This document shows positions 52,186 through 61,970 of a stretch of 64,000 nt of DNA, in pieces. How positions within the stretch are numbered: the stretch's first letter is position 1; each line of letters begins with the position of its first letter. A program made the position numbers and the translations under genes. The notes under the pieces are model-generated. The model was not told where the DNA came from. It searched no databases and saw nothing but the letters and a program-made list of their open reading frames with translations. Source of the stretch: RGIG9079 sp964567845 (GTDB lineage: Bacteria; Bacteroidota; Bacteroidia; Bacteroidales; Marinifilaceae); assembly GCA_964567845.1 (NCBI GenBank), contig CAZMOG010000002.1, positions 9,896 to 73,895 of the forward strand. Direction: 5' to 3'.

Positions 52186-54051
52186 CTATTTTTTACTCTT
52201 AAAGCAATTCAAAAATCTATTCAAGTAGTTCTTGGATATATTCTTTAAATGTTGTCGGTAGCGGACAAAAACAACTGCCAATCCGAAAATCAATCCGCAA
52301 ACACACACCCAAACAATCATGTTTCCCAAAAGTTCCGAAATCCATACAGCCTCGTCGTTAAAGAGGCTCTTTGTCATGTACTGAACAAATGGCAATCTAA
52401 CCTCCTGGAAGAATATCTCAAACAACGAGAAAATGGAGATAAGCAGCAAAATGAAGCCCATATTGAAGCCTTGTTTAACCCCTTTTGTTTCGGTAATATT
52501 ATGCAGATAATCATTAACTGCACCTATACTGCTGTTCAAATCATCGAACATTTCATCTATATGCAAACGCTTCTCTGTTCTTTCAAACATCACTTTGTGT
52601 GAAACAAATTTTGCATATTGTGAAACATTCAAAAGCAACATTAAGCGTGTCAAGCGCCTTTGCAAGTCTGCATTACGACTCAAAACCTCGTTCAACTTAT
52701 ACTCATCATTCTCGCGATCAAGCACAAGACTATTCACAATAATCTGCTCATTGGCGTATGCAATTGTATGTTTCTTTGCCAGAATCATCTCCAGAATCAG
52801 CATATATTCCGGCCACGATACATGGTAGCGTGAACGCATCTTCAAATGCGCCTTCCAATCTACACCCTGAGCATCATCGCCTCGCAAACCGTATGTACCG
52901 AAAACTACCGCCATATCGGAATTTACAAGCACTAAGTCGTCGGTATCAATTGCAATATTATCGCCACAAACCTCTTCAAACGCAAGCGGATCACGGAATG
53001 GCCACTCACCGGGATATAACGACATCAAACCTATCAACTCAGGCTTATGGTGTTCCTTAATGTGTTGGATTGTCTGTACCTCATCGTAACCTAAAGCCTC
53101 AAAAGCTCCATTGTGATCGGCAATACTCTCCCAAATATCTACAAGGGTAAACTTTGTATCGCGCATAACCACGGCACTCCTGTCGTAGTGATCCACCCTG
53201 CCCTGAGAGTGTTTTATGATTTCGTTTATAAGACACTCTTTGTATCGACGACATATTTCTGGGAATGGATTACTTGATTTGGTGCTCTCTGCAACAGAAT
53301 AATCCAAAGATAACTTTTGAGAATAGTTTCCTTGCACGTCAATCTTCAAATCACTGAAAATAGCATCTTTCAGATTCGCATTGATATCGGTCTCTACAAG
53401 GTTGTTATTTTTATCAATTGTTGCGGTCCAATTCTCAGCTCCATGATTTAATGCTGCCAATAAAATCAGGTGATCATTGTATAGGGCTACATCTTCGGAA
53501 TCTTTTTTAACAGAAAGAGTTACCCTCTCATCTGATTCAATAGGCTCAACCTCATGGCAACATAGAGAATCATCGCCACGAACCAAACGATAAGAGATTA
53601 TTACCGTTCTATTGAAGAAGAGCGACATCTCAACATATACCTCTCCCTCAACCTTAATGATAGGCAAAGGTTTATAACTTCCCCTCTTATTGGGATTAAT
53701 AACCATCTCTATATGGAAACCCGGAAGAATATATCGCTTTATGGCTCTTCTTGAATCCTCGTTTGTCGATACAACCCCTTCAAAGTTATCAATAAGAACC
53801 TTGGGACGCTCAAATATAAAGCTTTCAATAGTTCCTTTTGAATTTTTCTTTACCAGGAAGTTTTTGCCTCCATCGCGAGCATCTCCCACATTACTCTCGA
53901 TTCGAGAAAATTCAACGGTGGCTATATCCTTCGGCTCAGAGAATTGCAAATCATGCGGCAAGGTAAACACCTGCATAAAGACCATAGAGAATCCATTGTA
54001 TCTCAACCCGGTTTCGGGCGAATCACAACAAACCTCTTTAATATTGTCCAT
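52186..54051 (-). CDS. Unknown protein with two C-terminal membrane helices
   Basis: 621 residues that I do not assign to a named family. There is no signal peptide; most of the protein (1-530) appears cytosolic. Two hydrophobic segments near the C-terminus (FNMGFILLLISIFSLFEIFF and LGNMIVWVCVCGLIFGLAV) enclose about 30 residues, followed by a basic tail. This soluble N-domain plus two terminal helices is reminiscent of CorA-like channel topology, but no GMN motif is present. It lies 1 bp from ribF and 2 bp from the GNAT gene, indicating a co-translated unit. The internal cysteine pair near the start (EVCCDSPETG) is notable. Confidence 0.7.
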   Translation of the reverse strand: MDNIKEVCCDSPETGLRYNGFSMVFMQVFTLPHDLQFSEPKDIATVEFSRIESNVGDARDGGKNFLVKKNSKGTIESFIFERPKVLIDNFEGVVSTNEDSRRAIKRYILPGFHIEMVINPNKRGSYKPLPIIKVEGEVYVEMSLFFNRTVIISYRLVRGDDSLCCHEVEPIESDERVTLSVKKDSEDVALYNDHLILLAALNHGAENWTATIDKNNNLVETDINANLKDAIFSDLKIDVQGNYSQKLSLDYSVAESTKSSNPFPEICRRYKECLINEIIKHSQGRVDHYDRSAVVMRDTKFTLVDIWESIADHNGAFEALGYDEVQTIQHIKEHHKPELIGLMSLYPGEWPFRDPLAFEEVCGDNIAIDTDDLVLVNSDMAVVFGTYGLRGDDAQGVDWKAHLKMRSRYHVSWPEYMLILEMILAKKHTIAYANEQIIVNSLVLDRENDEYKLNEVLSRNADLQRRLTRLMLLLNVSQYAKFVSHKVMFERTEKRLHIDEMFDDLNSSIGAVNDYLHNITETKGVKQGFNMGFILLLISIFSLFEIFFQEVRLPFVQYMTKSLFNDEAVWISELLGNMIVWVCVCGLIFGLAVVFVRYRQHLKNISKNYLNRFLNCFKSKK

Positions 54052-54052
54052 A

Positions 54053-54985
54053 TTAGTAATTTGATAAGATTAATTCTGCCTGCTCTTTATCTTTGCGAAG
54101 CTGAGCAATCAACTCATCGGTATTCTCAAACCGTCTTTCATTGCGCATCTTCGAAACAAAATAGAGTTTCAGCTCTTTTCCATAAATCTCTTGTTGCAAA
54201 CCGAATAAGTTTGCCTCAATACTCAACTCTCCATCTTTATGGAATGTCGGCCTCACCCCAATATCAAGCATACCCTTGTACTGCAAACCATTACACTCAG
54301 CCAACACTGCATAAACTCCATTGCCCGGAAGTAATTTATTGCAGTCATCAAGCTCGATATTTGCAGTTGGGAAACCTATAGCCCTGCCATTTGAGAAGCC
54401 TTTTATCACCTTACCGCGACATGAATAGGTATAGCCCAAATAGTGTTTGGCAGTATCCACATCGCCCATATCCAAAGCTCTGCGGATTTTGGTTGAACTG
54501 ATATTTACCTCCTTTTCGCTATAAGGAGTTCCCTGTTCAAGATAGAAACCCAACTCTTGGGACAGTTGCCTTAATTTTTCGAAATCTCCCTCTCGGTTTT
54601 TACCGAATCTATGGTCATAACCAACAATCATTCCCTTCATTCCAATTTTTCCAACAAGGAAATCCTTGACAAAGTCGGAATAATTCAGATTTGCCAACTC
54701 CGCTGTAAAGGGCAAAATTATCAAATGTTCAACACCTGCCTCCTGCAACAACTCACACTTCTCACTAAGCGATGAGAGCAATTTTACAGGAGTCGAGTCA
54801 GAATTTAACACATGACGGGGGTGTAGATCAAAGGTTATAACAGTAGCATGAGCGCCTTGCGCAACTGCTGCGTTGCGCAAGGCGTCAATTACATGCCGGT
54901 GCCCCTTATGAACACCATCAAAACTACCTATGGTTATAAAAGGGTCGGCAATATTCAGATTCTCTGTTCCGTAATGGAGTTTCAT
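54053..54985 (-). CDS. ribF: Bifunctional riboflavin kinase / FAD synthetase
   Basis: Converts riboflavin to FMN and FMN to FAD. 310 residues. The N-terminal FAD synthetase domain has ITIGSFDGVHKGHRHVIDAL, with the HxGH-type nucleotide motif, and VGYDHRFGKNREGD and ISSTKIRRAL. The C-terminal kinase domain has GFSNGRAIGFPTANIEL (PTAN motif) and FGLQQEIYGKELKLYFV. It lies 7 bp after nrdJ and 1 bp before the unknown 621-residue gene. Flavin supply is consistent with the flavoenzyme-rich etf operon elsewhere, but the two are not linked. Confidence 0.96.
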   Translation of the reverse strand: MKLHYGTENLNIADPFITIGSFDGVHKGHRHVIDALRNAAVAQGAHATVITFDLHPRHVLNSDSTPVKLLSSLSEKCELLQEAGVEHLIILPFTAELANLNYSDFVKDFLVGKIGMKGMIVGYDHRFGKNREGDFEKLRQLSQELGFYLEQGTPYSEKEVNISSTKIRRALDMGDVDTAKHYLGYTYSCRGKVIKGFSNGRAIGFPTANIELDDCNKLLPGNGVYAVLAECNGLQYKGMLDIGVRPTFHKDGELSIEANLFGLQQEIYGKELKLYFVSKMRNERRFENTDELIAQLRKDKEQAELILSNY

Positions 54986-54992
54986 ACAACTA

Positions 54993-57515
54993 CTAACCGC
55001 AGCGTGACCAACCGCAAGTCTTACATATCAAACACCCCTCTTGGTATGTCAATGTACCACCACAATTGCCACAAGCCTCTCCCTCAGCTTGAGTTCCATT
55101 AGGAATATACTTCTTCAAAGCTCTCTCAACTCCGTTCTTCCAGGTATTGATGTTCTCGTTATCGAACTCCATTGCATTTACCAAAGATACAGTCTGCGCA
55201 ACAGGCATTCCATAACGCAATACTCCTGAAATCAACTTAGCATAGTTCCAGAACTCCTTATCGAACTTATAAGACAATCCCTCGACAGTGGTCTTGAAAC
55301 CTCGCTTATTACTAAACTGGAAGTCATAACGGCTATTTCCATCCTCGTCAAAGTGCTTAACAATCTTTCCGTGAGTAACCGATTTTGGAAGCATAATACC
55401 CTCATCATCATCGGTAATTCCGGTAAAGATCTCGTATGGACGACCATCGTACAAACCAATAAAAGCTATCCACTTATCTTTGTTATTCTGGAAACGAACC
55501 ACATCGGCCTCAAGCTCGATTGGACGTTTTTCAGGGAATACTGATGGTTGCTTTGGCTCCTGCTTCTTCTCTGCCTTTGCCGATACAAGGATACCTGCTC
55601 TTGAACCCTCGCGATATACGGTAACACCCTTACATCCGCACTTCCAAGCCTCAACATACAACTCGCCAACCAACTCTTTAGTCGCCTCGGCAGGAAGGTT
55701 TACAGTCACACTGATAGAGTGGTCAACCCACTTCTGAATAGCGCCCTGCATCTTAACCTTTGCCACCCAATCAATATCGTTGGCAGTAGCCTTATAGTAT
55801 GGTGACTCGGCTATCAACTCATCGATCTCGGCCTGAGTGTATTTTTTGGTTGTGTCATAACCATTGATACGCATCCACTCCAAGAATTTTGGATGGTAAA
55901 CAATGTACTCCTCGTATGCATCACCCACCTCGTCAACGAAATCGGCATGCGCTCCGTTATCAAGATCGGTAATCTTTCTTCTACGCTTATATACAGGCAT
56001 AAACACAGGCTCAATTCCCGATGTTGTTTGGGTCATAAGACTTGTTGTTCCCGTAGGAGCAATAGTCAAGCAGGCAATATTTCTACGACCGTACTGTCTG
56101 ATATCTTGAACCAACTGAGCATCCTGCTCTGCCATACGAGCAAGGAATGGATTATTCTTCTCTCGCTCTGCATCGTAAACCAAGAAAGCTCCACGCTCCT
56201 TAGCCATAATCATTGATGAACGATAGCACTCCATGGCCAATGTGCTCTGAACCTTAACAGCAAACTCGGTTGCCTCGTCGGTTCCATAGCGCAATCCCAA
56301 AGCTGCAAGCATATCTCCCTCAGCAGTAATTCCGACTCCGGTTCTTCTTCCCTGCAAAGCCTTCTCTTTAATCTTCTCCCACAAGCGAATCTCTGTGTAT
56401 TTCAACTCAGCCTCCTCGGGATCAGAATTAATCTTATTCAAGATAGCATCGATCTTCTCCAACTCAAGATCGATAATATCATCCATCATGCGCTGTGCAA
56501 TAGCAACATGCTTCTTGAATAGATCCATATTGAAATGAGCCTCCTTGGTAAATGGATTCTCAACATATGAATACAAATTAACAGCCAACAATCTACACGA
56601 ATCGTATGGGCACAATGGTATCTCACCACACGGGTTTGTCGAGATTGTTCTAAAACCTAAATCGGCATAACAATCAGGCAAACTTTCACGGGTAATTGTA
56701 TCCCAGAACAATATTCCAGGCTCTGCCGATTTCCACGCATTAAAGACAATCTTATCCCAAAGCTTTTTAGCCTTGATACTCTTGGTAAACTTAGGATTCT
56801 CAGAGAAAACAGGGAATCTCTGAACATACTCAGTATCATTCACTGCAGCCTGCATAAAGGCATCATCGATACGCACAGAGACATTTGCTCCGGTAATCTT
56901 ACCCTCAACCATCTTGGCATCGATAAAGTCCTCGGCATCGGGGTGATTGATAGATACACTCAACATCAAAGCTCCACGACGTCCATCCTGCGCCACCTCA
57001 CGAGTAGAGTTTGAATAACGCTCCATGAATGGAACAACTCCTGTTGAGGTAAGAGCCGAGTTCATAACAGGAGAACCCTTTGGACGCAAATGCGACAAGT
57101 CATGGCCAACTCCTCCACGACGCTTCATCAACTGCACCTGCTCCTGATCAATCTTCATTACACCACCGTACGAGTCCGACTGTCCATCATTACCAATAAC
57201 GAAACAGTTTGACAACGACGCAATCTGGAAATTATTTCCAATTCCTGTCATTGGACCACCTTGCGGAACAATGTAACGGAAATTCTTCATCACATCGAAC
57301 AACTCTTCTACAGACATTGGGTTTGCATACTTCTGCTCAATACGATTAATCTCGGTTGCCAATCGCATGTGCATGTCATCCGGTGTTCTCTCGTAGTAAT
57401 TCCCGTAGGAATCCTTCAATGCATACTTTGAAATCCATACCTTAGTAGCAAGGGCATCACCCTTAAAATACTCTAAACAAGGATCATAGATTTCGTCATA
57501 GGTGTAACTTTTCAT
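54993..57515 (-). CDS. nrdJ: Adenosylcobalamin-dependent ribonucleotide reductase
   Basis: Class II ribonucleotide reductase, 840 residues from the ATG at 57515 (MKSYTYDEIYDPCLEYFKG); a longer frame opens at 57557 but overlaps the promoter. It uses vitamin B12 rather than oxygen or a radical-SAM activase to make deoxynucleotides. Active-site landmarks are SLSNCFVIGNDGQ, TISTNPCGEIPLCPYDSC (NPCGE with catalytic cysteine), and NIACLTIAPTGTTSLMTQTTSG. A C-terminal CxxC-rich end (GNCGGTLTYQEGCLICKTCG) may bind zinc and re-reduce the active site. No cobalamin riboswitch is evident upstream, although a cobyrinate synthase gene lies 5 kb away. Confidence 0.95.
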   Translation of the reverse strand: MKSYTYDEIYDPCLEYFKGDALATKVWISKYALKDSYGNYYERTPDDMHMRLATEINRIEQKYANPMSVEELFDVMKNFRYIVPQGGPMTGIGNNFQIASLSNCFVIGNDGQSDSYGGVMKIDQEQVQLMKRRGGVGHDLSHLRPKGSPVMNSALTSTGVVPFMERYSNSTREVAQDGRRGALMLSVSINHPDAEDFIDAKMVEGKITGANVSVRIDDAFMQAAVNDTEYVQRFPVFSENPKFTKSIKAKKLWDKIVFNAWKSAEPGILFWDTITRESLPDCYADLGFRTISTNPCGEIPLCPYDSCRLLAVNLYSYVENPFTKEAHFNMDLFKKHVAIAQRMMDDIIDLELEKIDAILNKINSDPEEAELKYTEIRLWEKIKEKALQGRRTGVGITAEGDMLAALGLRYGTDEATEFAVKVQSTLAMECYRSSMIMAKERGAFLVYDAEREKNNPFLARMAEQDAQLVQDIRQYGRRNIACLTIAPTGTTSLMTQTTSGIEPVFMPVYKRRRKITDLDNGAHADFVDEVGDAYEEYIVYHPKFLEWMRINGYDTTKKYTQAEIDELIAESPYYKATANDIDWVAKVKMQGAIQKWVDHSISVTVNLPAEATKELVGELYVEAWKCGCKGVTVYREGSRAGILVSAKAEKKQEPKQPSVFPEKRPIELEADVVRFQNNKDKWIAFIGLYDGRPYEIFTGITDDDEGIMLPKSVTHGKIVKHFDEDGNSRYDFQFSNKRGFKTTVEGLSYKFDKEFWNYAKLISGVLRYGMPVAQTVSLVNAMEFDNENINTWKNGVERALKKYIPNGTQAEGEACGNCGGTLTYQEGCLICKTCGWSRCG

Positions 57516-57554
57516 CTCTAAATTTTGCTGTTTTATTTGTATTCGTAACAGGGA

Positions 57555-57587
57555 CAAAGTTAAGAAATCAAAATAAGAAAACTCAAA
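57555..57587 (-). promoter_or_regulatory. nrdJ promoter
   Basis: On the minus strand TTTG (57584-57587) and TAACTTTG (57555-57562) are spaced by 21 bp. The -7 box is an exact match; the ATG at 57515 lies 40 bp downstream. Confidence 0.62.
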
Positions 57588-57640
57588 AAAGTATAAACTT
57601 TTTTTAATAAAAAATCTCCAAAATAGTCAACTGTCAGATA

Positions 57641-57685
57641 TTCAAAGTTTTCATTTTGGAAAACTTTGAATTTTTAAAGTTTTCC
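57641..57685. promoter_or_regulatory. Overlapping alternative hairpins upstream of nrdJ
   Basis: TTCAAAGTTTTC (57641-57652) and GAAAACTTTGAA (57659-57670) form a perfect stem, 13 bp with the flanking A-T. The second arm also pairs with AAAGTTTTCC at 57676-57685 through GGAAAACTTT (57658-57667). The two hairpins exclude each other. They lie upstream of the nrdJ promoter and after rimM. No T tract follows on either strand, so the role is unclear. Confidence 0.6.
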
Positions 57686-57798
57686 AAAAAGTAAATTTTC
57701 AAAGCACACAAATTACACTTAAGTAGGTATAAATCAAGACAAAGCAAGAGAAGAAGTCATAAGACTCCTTAATAAAAAAATTCCAAAATCGAAAACAT

Positions 57799-58329
57799 TT
57801 AATTTAAATTCAATAAATCTTCGGGAACTGAAACATAAACAATCCGCTTGTCGTCATCAACATCAAGGACAAACTCATCGCCAAGTGGCAATAGCACCTC
57901 TGTATCGCTTACATTCAGTGTAAGGACAATATTTCCGGAATAATCTACCACATCATCAACTACTCCTATTTGCTGAGTATTCACATCACACGTGTGGTAA
58001 CCTATAAATCTATAAATGTCGGTCGGATCATCACTCTCCTCATCGTCGATAAGCGAGGTTTCAACCATGACTGTCGCCCCCACCAATCTAAGAGCCTCTT
58101 TTTCTGTATCCACACCATCGAAGTGGAGCAGATATGAAGCGCCTCCGCGTGTTCTTACACTATCTGGCGTAATAAAAAAGGGAACCGGCCCTCCCTCTAA
58201 TATAAGGAATACCGGTTCTCCTTCGAAATCTTCCAATAGAACCTCCTCACACTGTACAACCACATTTCCACGTAAACCGTGAATTTTGGTAATTGTACCA
58301 ATTTCAGTAAGGTTGTCTATTGTAATCAT
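57799..58329 (-). CDS. rimM: 16S rRNA processing protein RimM
   Basis: 176 residues from the ATG at 58329 (MITIDNLTEIGTITKIHGLRG). The family's GxITKxHGLRG motif is intact. RimM helps mature the 30S head and binds S19. The C-terminal PRC-barrel-like half includes YRFIGYHTCDVNTQQIGVVDD, and the end YVSVPEDLLNLN is typical. An open frame continues upstream to 58533 but reads the alanine-rich end of rpsP out of frame as arginine-leucine, so it is rejected. The gene starts 7 bp after rpsP and is followed by a hairpin near 57752-57771. Confidence 0.95.
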   Translation of the reverse strand: MITIDNLTEIGTITKIHGLRGNVVVQCEEVLLEDFEGEPVFLILEGGPVPFFITPDSVRTRGGASYLLHFDGVDTEKEALRLVGATVMVETSLIDDEESDDPTDIYRFIGYHTCDVNTQQIGVVDDVVDYSGNIVLTLNVSDTEVLLPLGDEFVLDVDDDKRIVYVSVPEDLLNLN

Positions 58330-58336
58330 TGCAAAA

Positions 58337-58864
58337 TTATTCTGCTGACTCAGCCGGAGCCTCCTCTGTTGCCTCTGCGGCAGCAGCAGCCTTAGCAGCC
58401 TCGATCTCAGCCAATTTCTTAGCAATAGCCTCCTCTTTTGCAGCGCGAGTCTTAGCCTCCTCAGCCAATGTAGCCTGAGTCTTAGCATCGCCATCCTTTG
58501 CAAGAGCAGCCTTCTTTGCAGCGATCTTCTCATTCTTAGCGTTCAACCAAGCCTGGAATTTAGCCTCAGCTGTAGCCTGATCAAAAGCACCCTTCTTTAC
58601 TCCACCCTGCAAGTGCTTCATCATCAAAACACCGGTGTAAGAAAGAATACGGTTAGCAGTCTCGGTTGGTTGAGCACCAACATTTACCCAATACAATGCA
58701 CGATCAAAGTTGATGTTGATTGTTGCAGGGTTTGTGTTTGGATCATAGATTCCCAATTTCTCAATGAATCTACCGTCGCGTGGAGCTCTGCTGTCCGCAA
58801 CTACTACGTGATAAACAGCGTGACGTTTGTGTCCGTGTCTAGCCAATCTAATTTTTGTTGCCAT
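58337..58864 (-). CDS. rpsP: Ribosomal protein S16, extended
   Basis: 175 residues: an S16 core (about 1-80; [55 protein letters not shown]) plus a long C-terminal tail rich in alanine, lysine and glutamate (KKAALAKDG, then [20 protein letters not shown]). Such tails are usual in Bacteroidetes S16. rimM is 7 bp downstream, the classic pairing. A canonical promoter lies at 58919-58949. Confidence 0.97.
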   Translation of the reverse strand: MATKIRLARHGHKRHAVYHVVVADSRAPRDGRFIEKLGIYDPNTNPATININFDRALYWVNVGAQPTETANRILSYTGVLMMKHLQGGVKKGAFDQATAEAKFQAWLNAKNEKIAAKKAALAKDGDAKTQATLAEEAKTRAAKEEAIAKKLAEIEAAKAAAAAEATEEAPAESAE

Positions 58865-58918
58865 TTTTAATTTAATTTATTTAATGAATTAGACATGCCT
58901 ATACCCGATAGGCGGGCG

Positions 58919-58949
58919 CAAAGTTACTACAATTATTTCAAACACCAAA
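58919..58949 (-). promoter_or_regulatory. rpsP-rimM promoter
   Basis: On the minus strand TTTG (58946-58949) and TAACTTTG (58919-58926) are spaced by 19 bp, an exact fit to the Bacteroidetes consensus. The leader to the rpsP ATG is about 45 bases and contains a small GCCCGCC/TATCGGG-type fold. Confidence 0.72.
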
Positions 58950-58977
58950 CTCTTTTTCAAAGAAAAATCAAATCAAA

Positions 58978-61167
58978 TTATCTGATAAACAACAACTCTC
59001 TGTATTTAGGCATTGGCCATACATAGTCATCAATGCAATCTTCAAGTTGATCCACATGATAACGAATCACATCGAAATAGGGGAAGACTGTATCGTGATA
59101 TGCCAAAGCACGCTCTCGCTCATTCTCAATGTTATTGGCAACCTTTCGTGCCTGGGTCATTGCCTCGACATTATCCTGAATTGCTGTAATATTCCTTGAA
59201 ATCTTCTCTACCATCTCCATATCATACTTTGCCAACTCCTTTACCCGCTCTGCACTGAATAGTCGAGTGAATTTAGTTAGCTTCCCAAGAAGAATATCCT
59301 GATACTTCGATGCCGCAGGAATAATATGGTTAAATGCCAAATTTCCCAATACACGTCCCTCAATCTGAACCTTTTTGGTATATATCTCCATATATACCTC
59401 GGTTCTTGACTCCAACTCCTTACGGGTAAAGACGTTGGTACTTTCGAACATCTTTACACTCTTCTCTGAAACATAGTTATCGAGAATCAATGGAACACTT
59501 GTTTCGCAATCCAGACCTCGCTCGTCTGCCTCATGCTTCCACTCTTCACTATAACCATTACCGTCAAAACGGATAGCCTTGCACTGCTTAACACACTCCT
59601 TAACCACAGTATAGATAGCCTCAAGCTTTGGCTTTCCGGCAGCAATCAAAGCGTCAACCTGCGATTTGAATTTAACCAACTGCTCTGCCACAATCGAGTT
59701 CAATACCGTCATTGACTGTGCACAGTTTGCCGATGAACCAACTGCTCTAAACTCGAAGCGGTTACCGGTAAAGGCAAAAGGCGACGTACGGTTGCGGTCG
59801 GTATTGTCGCGCATCAACTCGGGGATAAAGCCTACCCCTTGCATTGTAAAACCTGACTTGTCGTGAACCTCCAAAGCCTGCTCCAAAGGAAGCGACTCAA
59901 TTTTATCAAGAATTCCTGATAACTGCGAACCCAAAAAGGCTGATATAATTGCAGGAGGAGCCTCGTGACCTCCCAATCGGTGTGTATTTGTTGCACTGAT
60001 TATCGATGCCTTCAACAAACCGTCATGCTCCTGAACCGCACACAAAACATTTACTAAGAATGTTATAAACTGCAGATTCTCCATTGGAGTGTTGGCCGGC
60101 GACAAAAGGTTCACCCCTGTATTGGTCTGCATTGACCAGTTACAGTGTTTACCTGAACCATTGATACCCTTGAATGGCTTCTCGTGGAGCAACATCCTGA
60201 AGTTATGCCTGCGCGCTATCTTCTTCATAATCATCATCAACAGCTGATTATGGTCGTTGGCGAGGTTTGCAGTTTCAAAAATCGGAGCTATCTCGAACTG
60301 ATTCGGAGCCACCTCGTTGTGACGGGTCTTCAATGGAATTCCCAACTTAAGACACTCAAACTCCAAATCCTTCATATAGGCCTGAACACGTGTCGGAATA
60401 GAACCGAAATAATGATCGTCAAGCTGCTGATTCTTTGCACTCTCGTGTCCAATCAATGTACGTCCGGTCAAAAGCAAATCGGGACGTGCATCATAAAGGG
60501 ACTTGTCAATCAAAAAGTACTCCTGCTCCCAACCCAAATTAATGGTAATCTTTTTGACACTATCATCAAAATATTGACACACTGCGGTTGCCGCCTTGTT
60601 GATAGCTGTCTCGGATTTCAATAGCGGAGTTTTATAATCCAAGGCCTCGCCCGTATATGAGATAAAGATTGTCGGAATACAGAGTGTATCATCCATAATG
60701 AATGCGGGCGAGGTTACATCCCATGCGCTGTAACCGCGAGCCTCGAATGTACTGCGTATTCCACCGCTCGGGAAACTCGATGCATCGGGCTCCTGCTGTA
60801 TAAGCAACTTACCCGAGAACTTCTCGATTACTCCATCGTTGGTAAGTTCAATGAAGTTATCGTGCTTCTCGGCAGTCGAACCTGTTAATGGCTGGAACCA
60901 GTGAGTGTAGTGGGTAGCTCCCATCTCCATAGCCCAATCCTTCATTGCAGCTGCAACTCCGTCGGCCATCTTTCTATCCAATGGCACACCTTGTTCTACC
61001 GAACGTTGAACTGCATCATATATCTCTTTTGGCAAATACTTTGCCATCTTCTCACGATTGAAAACATTAACTCCGTAGTAGTCCGAAGTTCTTTCGGCAG
61101 GAGCCTTCACCTGTACGGCAGAACGCTTCACCGCCTCCTCGATCATCTTAAATCTGAATGTTGTCAT
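58978..61167 (-). CDS. glnN: Glutamine synthetase, type III
   Basis: 729-residue GSIII, making glutamine from glutamate and ammonia. It is much longer than GSI/GSII and typical of Bacteroidetes. Landmarks are NVFNREKMAKYLPKEIY near the start, THYTHWFQPLTGSTAEKHD, FPSGGIRSTFEARGYSAWD, LGWEQEYFLID, KTRHNEVAPNQFEIAP, INGSGKHCNWSMQTNTG, and RNRTSPFAFTGNRFEFRAVG. A minus-strand -7 box TAATTTTG lies at 61191-61198, 24 bp before the ATG, but overlaps no obvious -33 TTTG. Nitrogen control is expected but not visible. Confidence 0.96.
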   Translation of the reverse strand: MTTFRFKMIEEAVKRSAVQVKAPAERTSDYYGVNVFNREKMAKYLPKEIYDAVQRSVEQGVPLDRKMADGVAAAMKDWAMEMGATHYTHWFQPLTGSTAEKHDNFIELTNDGVIEKFSGKLLIQQEPDASSFPSGGIRSTFEARGYSAWDVTSPAFIMDDTLCIPTIFISYTGEALDYKTPLLKSETAINKAATAVCQYFDDSVKKITINLGWEQEYFLIDKSLYDARPDLLLTGRTLIGHESAKNQQLDDHYFGSIPTRVQAYMKDLEFECLKLGIPLKTRHNEVAPNQFEIAPIFETANLANDHNQLLMMIMKKIARRHNFRMLLHEKPFKGINGSGKHCNWSMQTNTGVNLLSPANTPMENLQFITFLVNVLCAVQEHDGLLKASIISATNTHRLGGHEAPPAIISAFLGSQLSGILDKIESLPLEQALEVHDKSGFTMQGVGFIPELMRDNTDRNRTSPFAFTGNRFEFRAVGSSANCAQSMTVLNSIVAEQLVKFKSQVDALIAAGKPKLEAIYTVVKECVKQCKAIRFDGNGYSEEWKHEADERGLDCETSVPLILDNYVSEKSVKMFESTNVFTRKELESRTEVYMEIYTKKVQIEGRVLGNLAFNHIIPAASKYQDILLGKLTKFTRLFSAERVKELAKYDMEMVEKISRNITAIQDNVEAMTQARKVANNIENERERALAYHDTVFPYFDVIRYHVDQLEDCIDDYVWPMPKYRELLFIR

Positions 61168-61203
61168 ATACTAACTCATCTAACAGAGTGCAAAATTACT
61201 GAA

Positions 61204-61968
61204 TTATTTTACTCGAAGTACACGAATACCCGTACAACTACTGTTATTTATCACATAGTCGGCCAGGAAATTGGGATCTACGCACACCTTTTTATATTTC
61301 GACGAGGCGTGAAGCAACTTGGTATGTCCCTCCTCCTTATAGACAAATCCCATGTGGGTAAAATCGAGTCCCCCTATTGCGGTCATAAAAAGCACTATAT
61401 CTCCATCTTTTAATTTATGCGCCATTTCGGGAACATCGCGAGCCGGGATATAGTAATATGGCTCTTGCGATATTGCCTCCTCAATAGCCTGCAACTCCTT
61501 AATCAACTCCACATCGGCATGCAAGGCTGGATAAGCCTGACTGTGAGTTGTCATAAAATCGATTCGCTTCATACCCATTGTTGTGGTGTAATCCTGAGTA
61601 ACCTCGTCCAAAATACCCTTCTTCACGTTGTTATCTATCCACTCAGAAGCGTAGTGCAGACGTGACATATAACCGTTACGCACACCATCGCGGTAGCGAA
61701 TCTGCTCCAAAGCCTTGCAATAGTCAGAATCTTTTGCGTCGGGCTTTCGATTACTAACCATTGCCGCCACAACATACTCTACAAAAGTGGTACAATCCAC
61801 ACCTCCCAAATTCACAACTAAAGGTTCCCCTTGAACCTCCAAGGTTTGAGCCTTATATGGTGTATCCATAAAATTATCGGCAACCTGACGAAACTCAGAA
61901 AATTGGGCATTACATGCTGCCAACGGCAACAACACGGCAAATACAAGGGCCTTCACAAATCTTCTCAT
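61204..61968 (-). CDS. DUF1460 amidase-like lipoprotein or secreted protein
   Basis: 254 residues. The signal ends LLPLAAC, a good lipobox, so probably a lipoprotein. The DUF1460 domain (N-acetylmuramoyl-L-alanine amidase-like, NlpC/P60-related) includes NLGGVDCTTFVEYVVAAMV with the likely catalytic cysteine, RYRDGVRNGYMSRLHYASEW, DGDIVLFMTAIGGLDFTHMG with the probable histidine, and KLLHASSKYKKVCVD. It may cleave peptidoglycan peptides or muropeptides in the periplasm. It lies 36 bp upstream of glnN and 2 bp after the unknown anchored protein. Confidence 0.88.
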   Translation of the reverse strand: MRRFVKALVFAVLLPLAACNAQFSEFRQVADNFMDTPYKAQTLEVQGEPLVVNLGGVDCTTFVEYVVAAMVSNRKPDAKDSDYCKALEQIRYRDGVRNGYMSRLHYASEWIDNNVKKGILDEVTQDYTTTMGMKRIDFMTTHSQAYPALHADVELIKELQAIEEAISQEPYYYIPARDVPEMAHKLKDGDIVLFMTAIGGLDFTHMGFVYKEEGHTKLLHASSKYKKVCVDPNFLADYVINNSSCTGIRVLRVK

Positions 61969-61970
61969 AC

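Noticed and set aside
57516..57798. Cobalamin riboswitch for nrdJ
   Set aside because: I could not find a B12-box-like core or the expected multi-helix layout; only the three-arm hairpin and a promoter are visible.
58330..58533. N-terminal arginine-leucine-rich extension of the rimM frame
   Set aside because: It is the alanine/glutamate-rich tail of rpsP read in another frame; the ATG at 58329 starts the conserved RimM motif.
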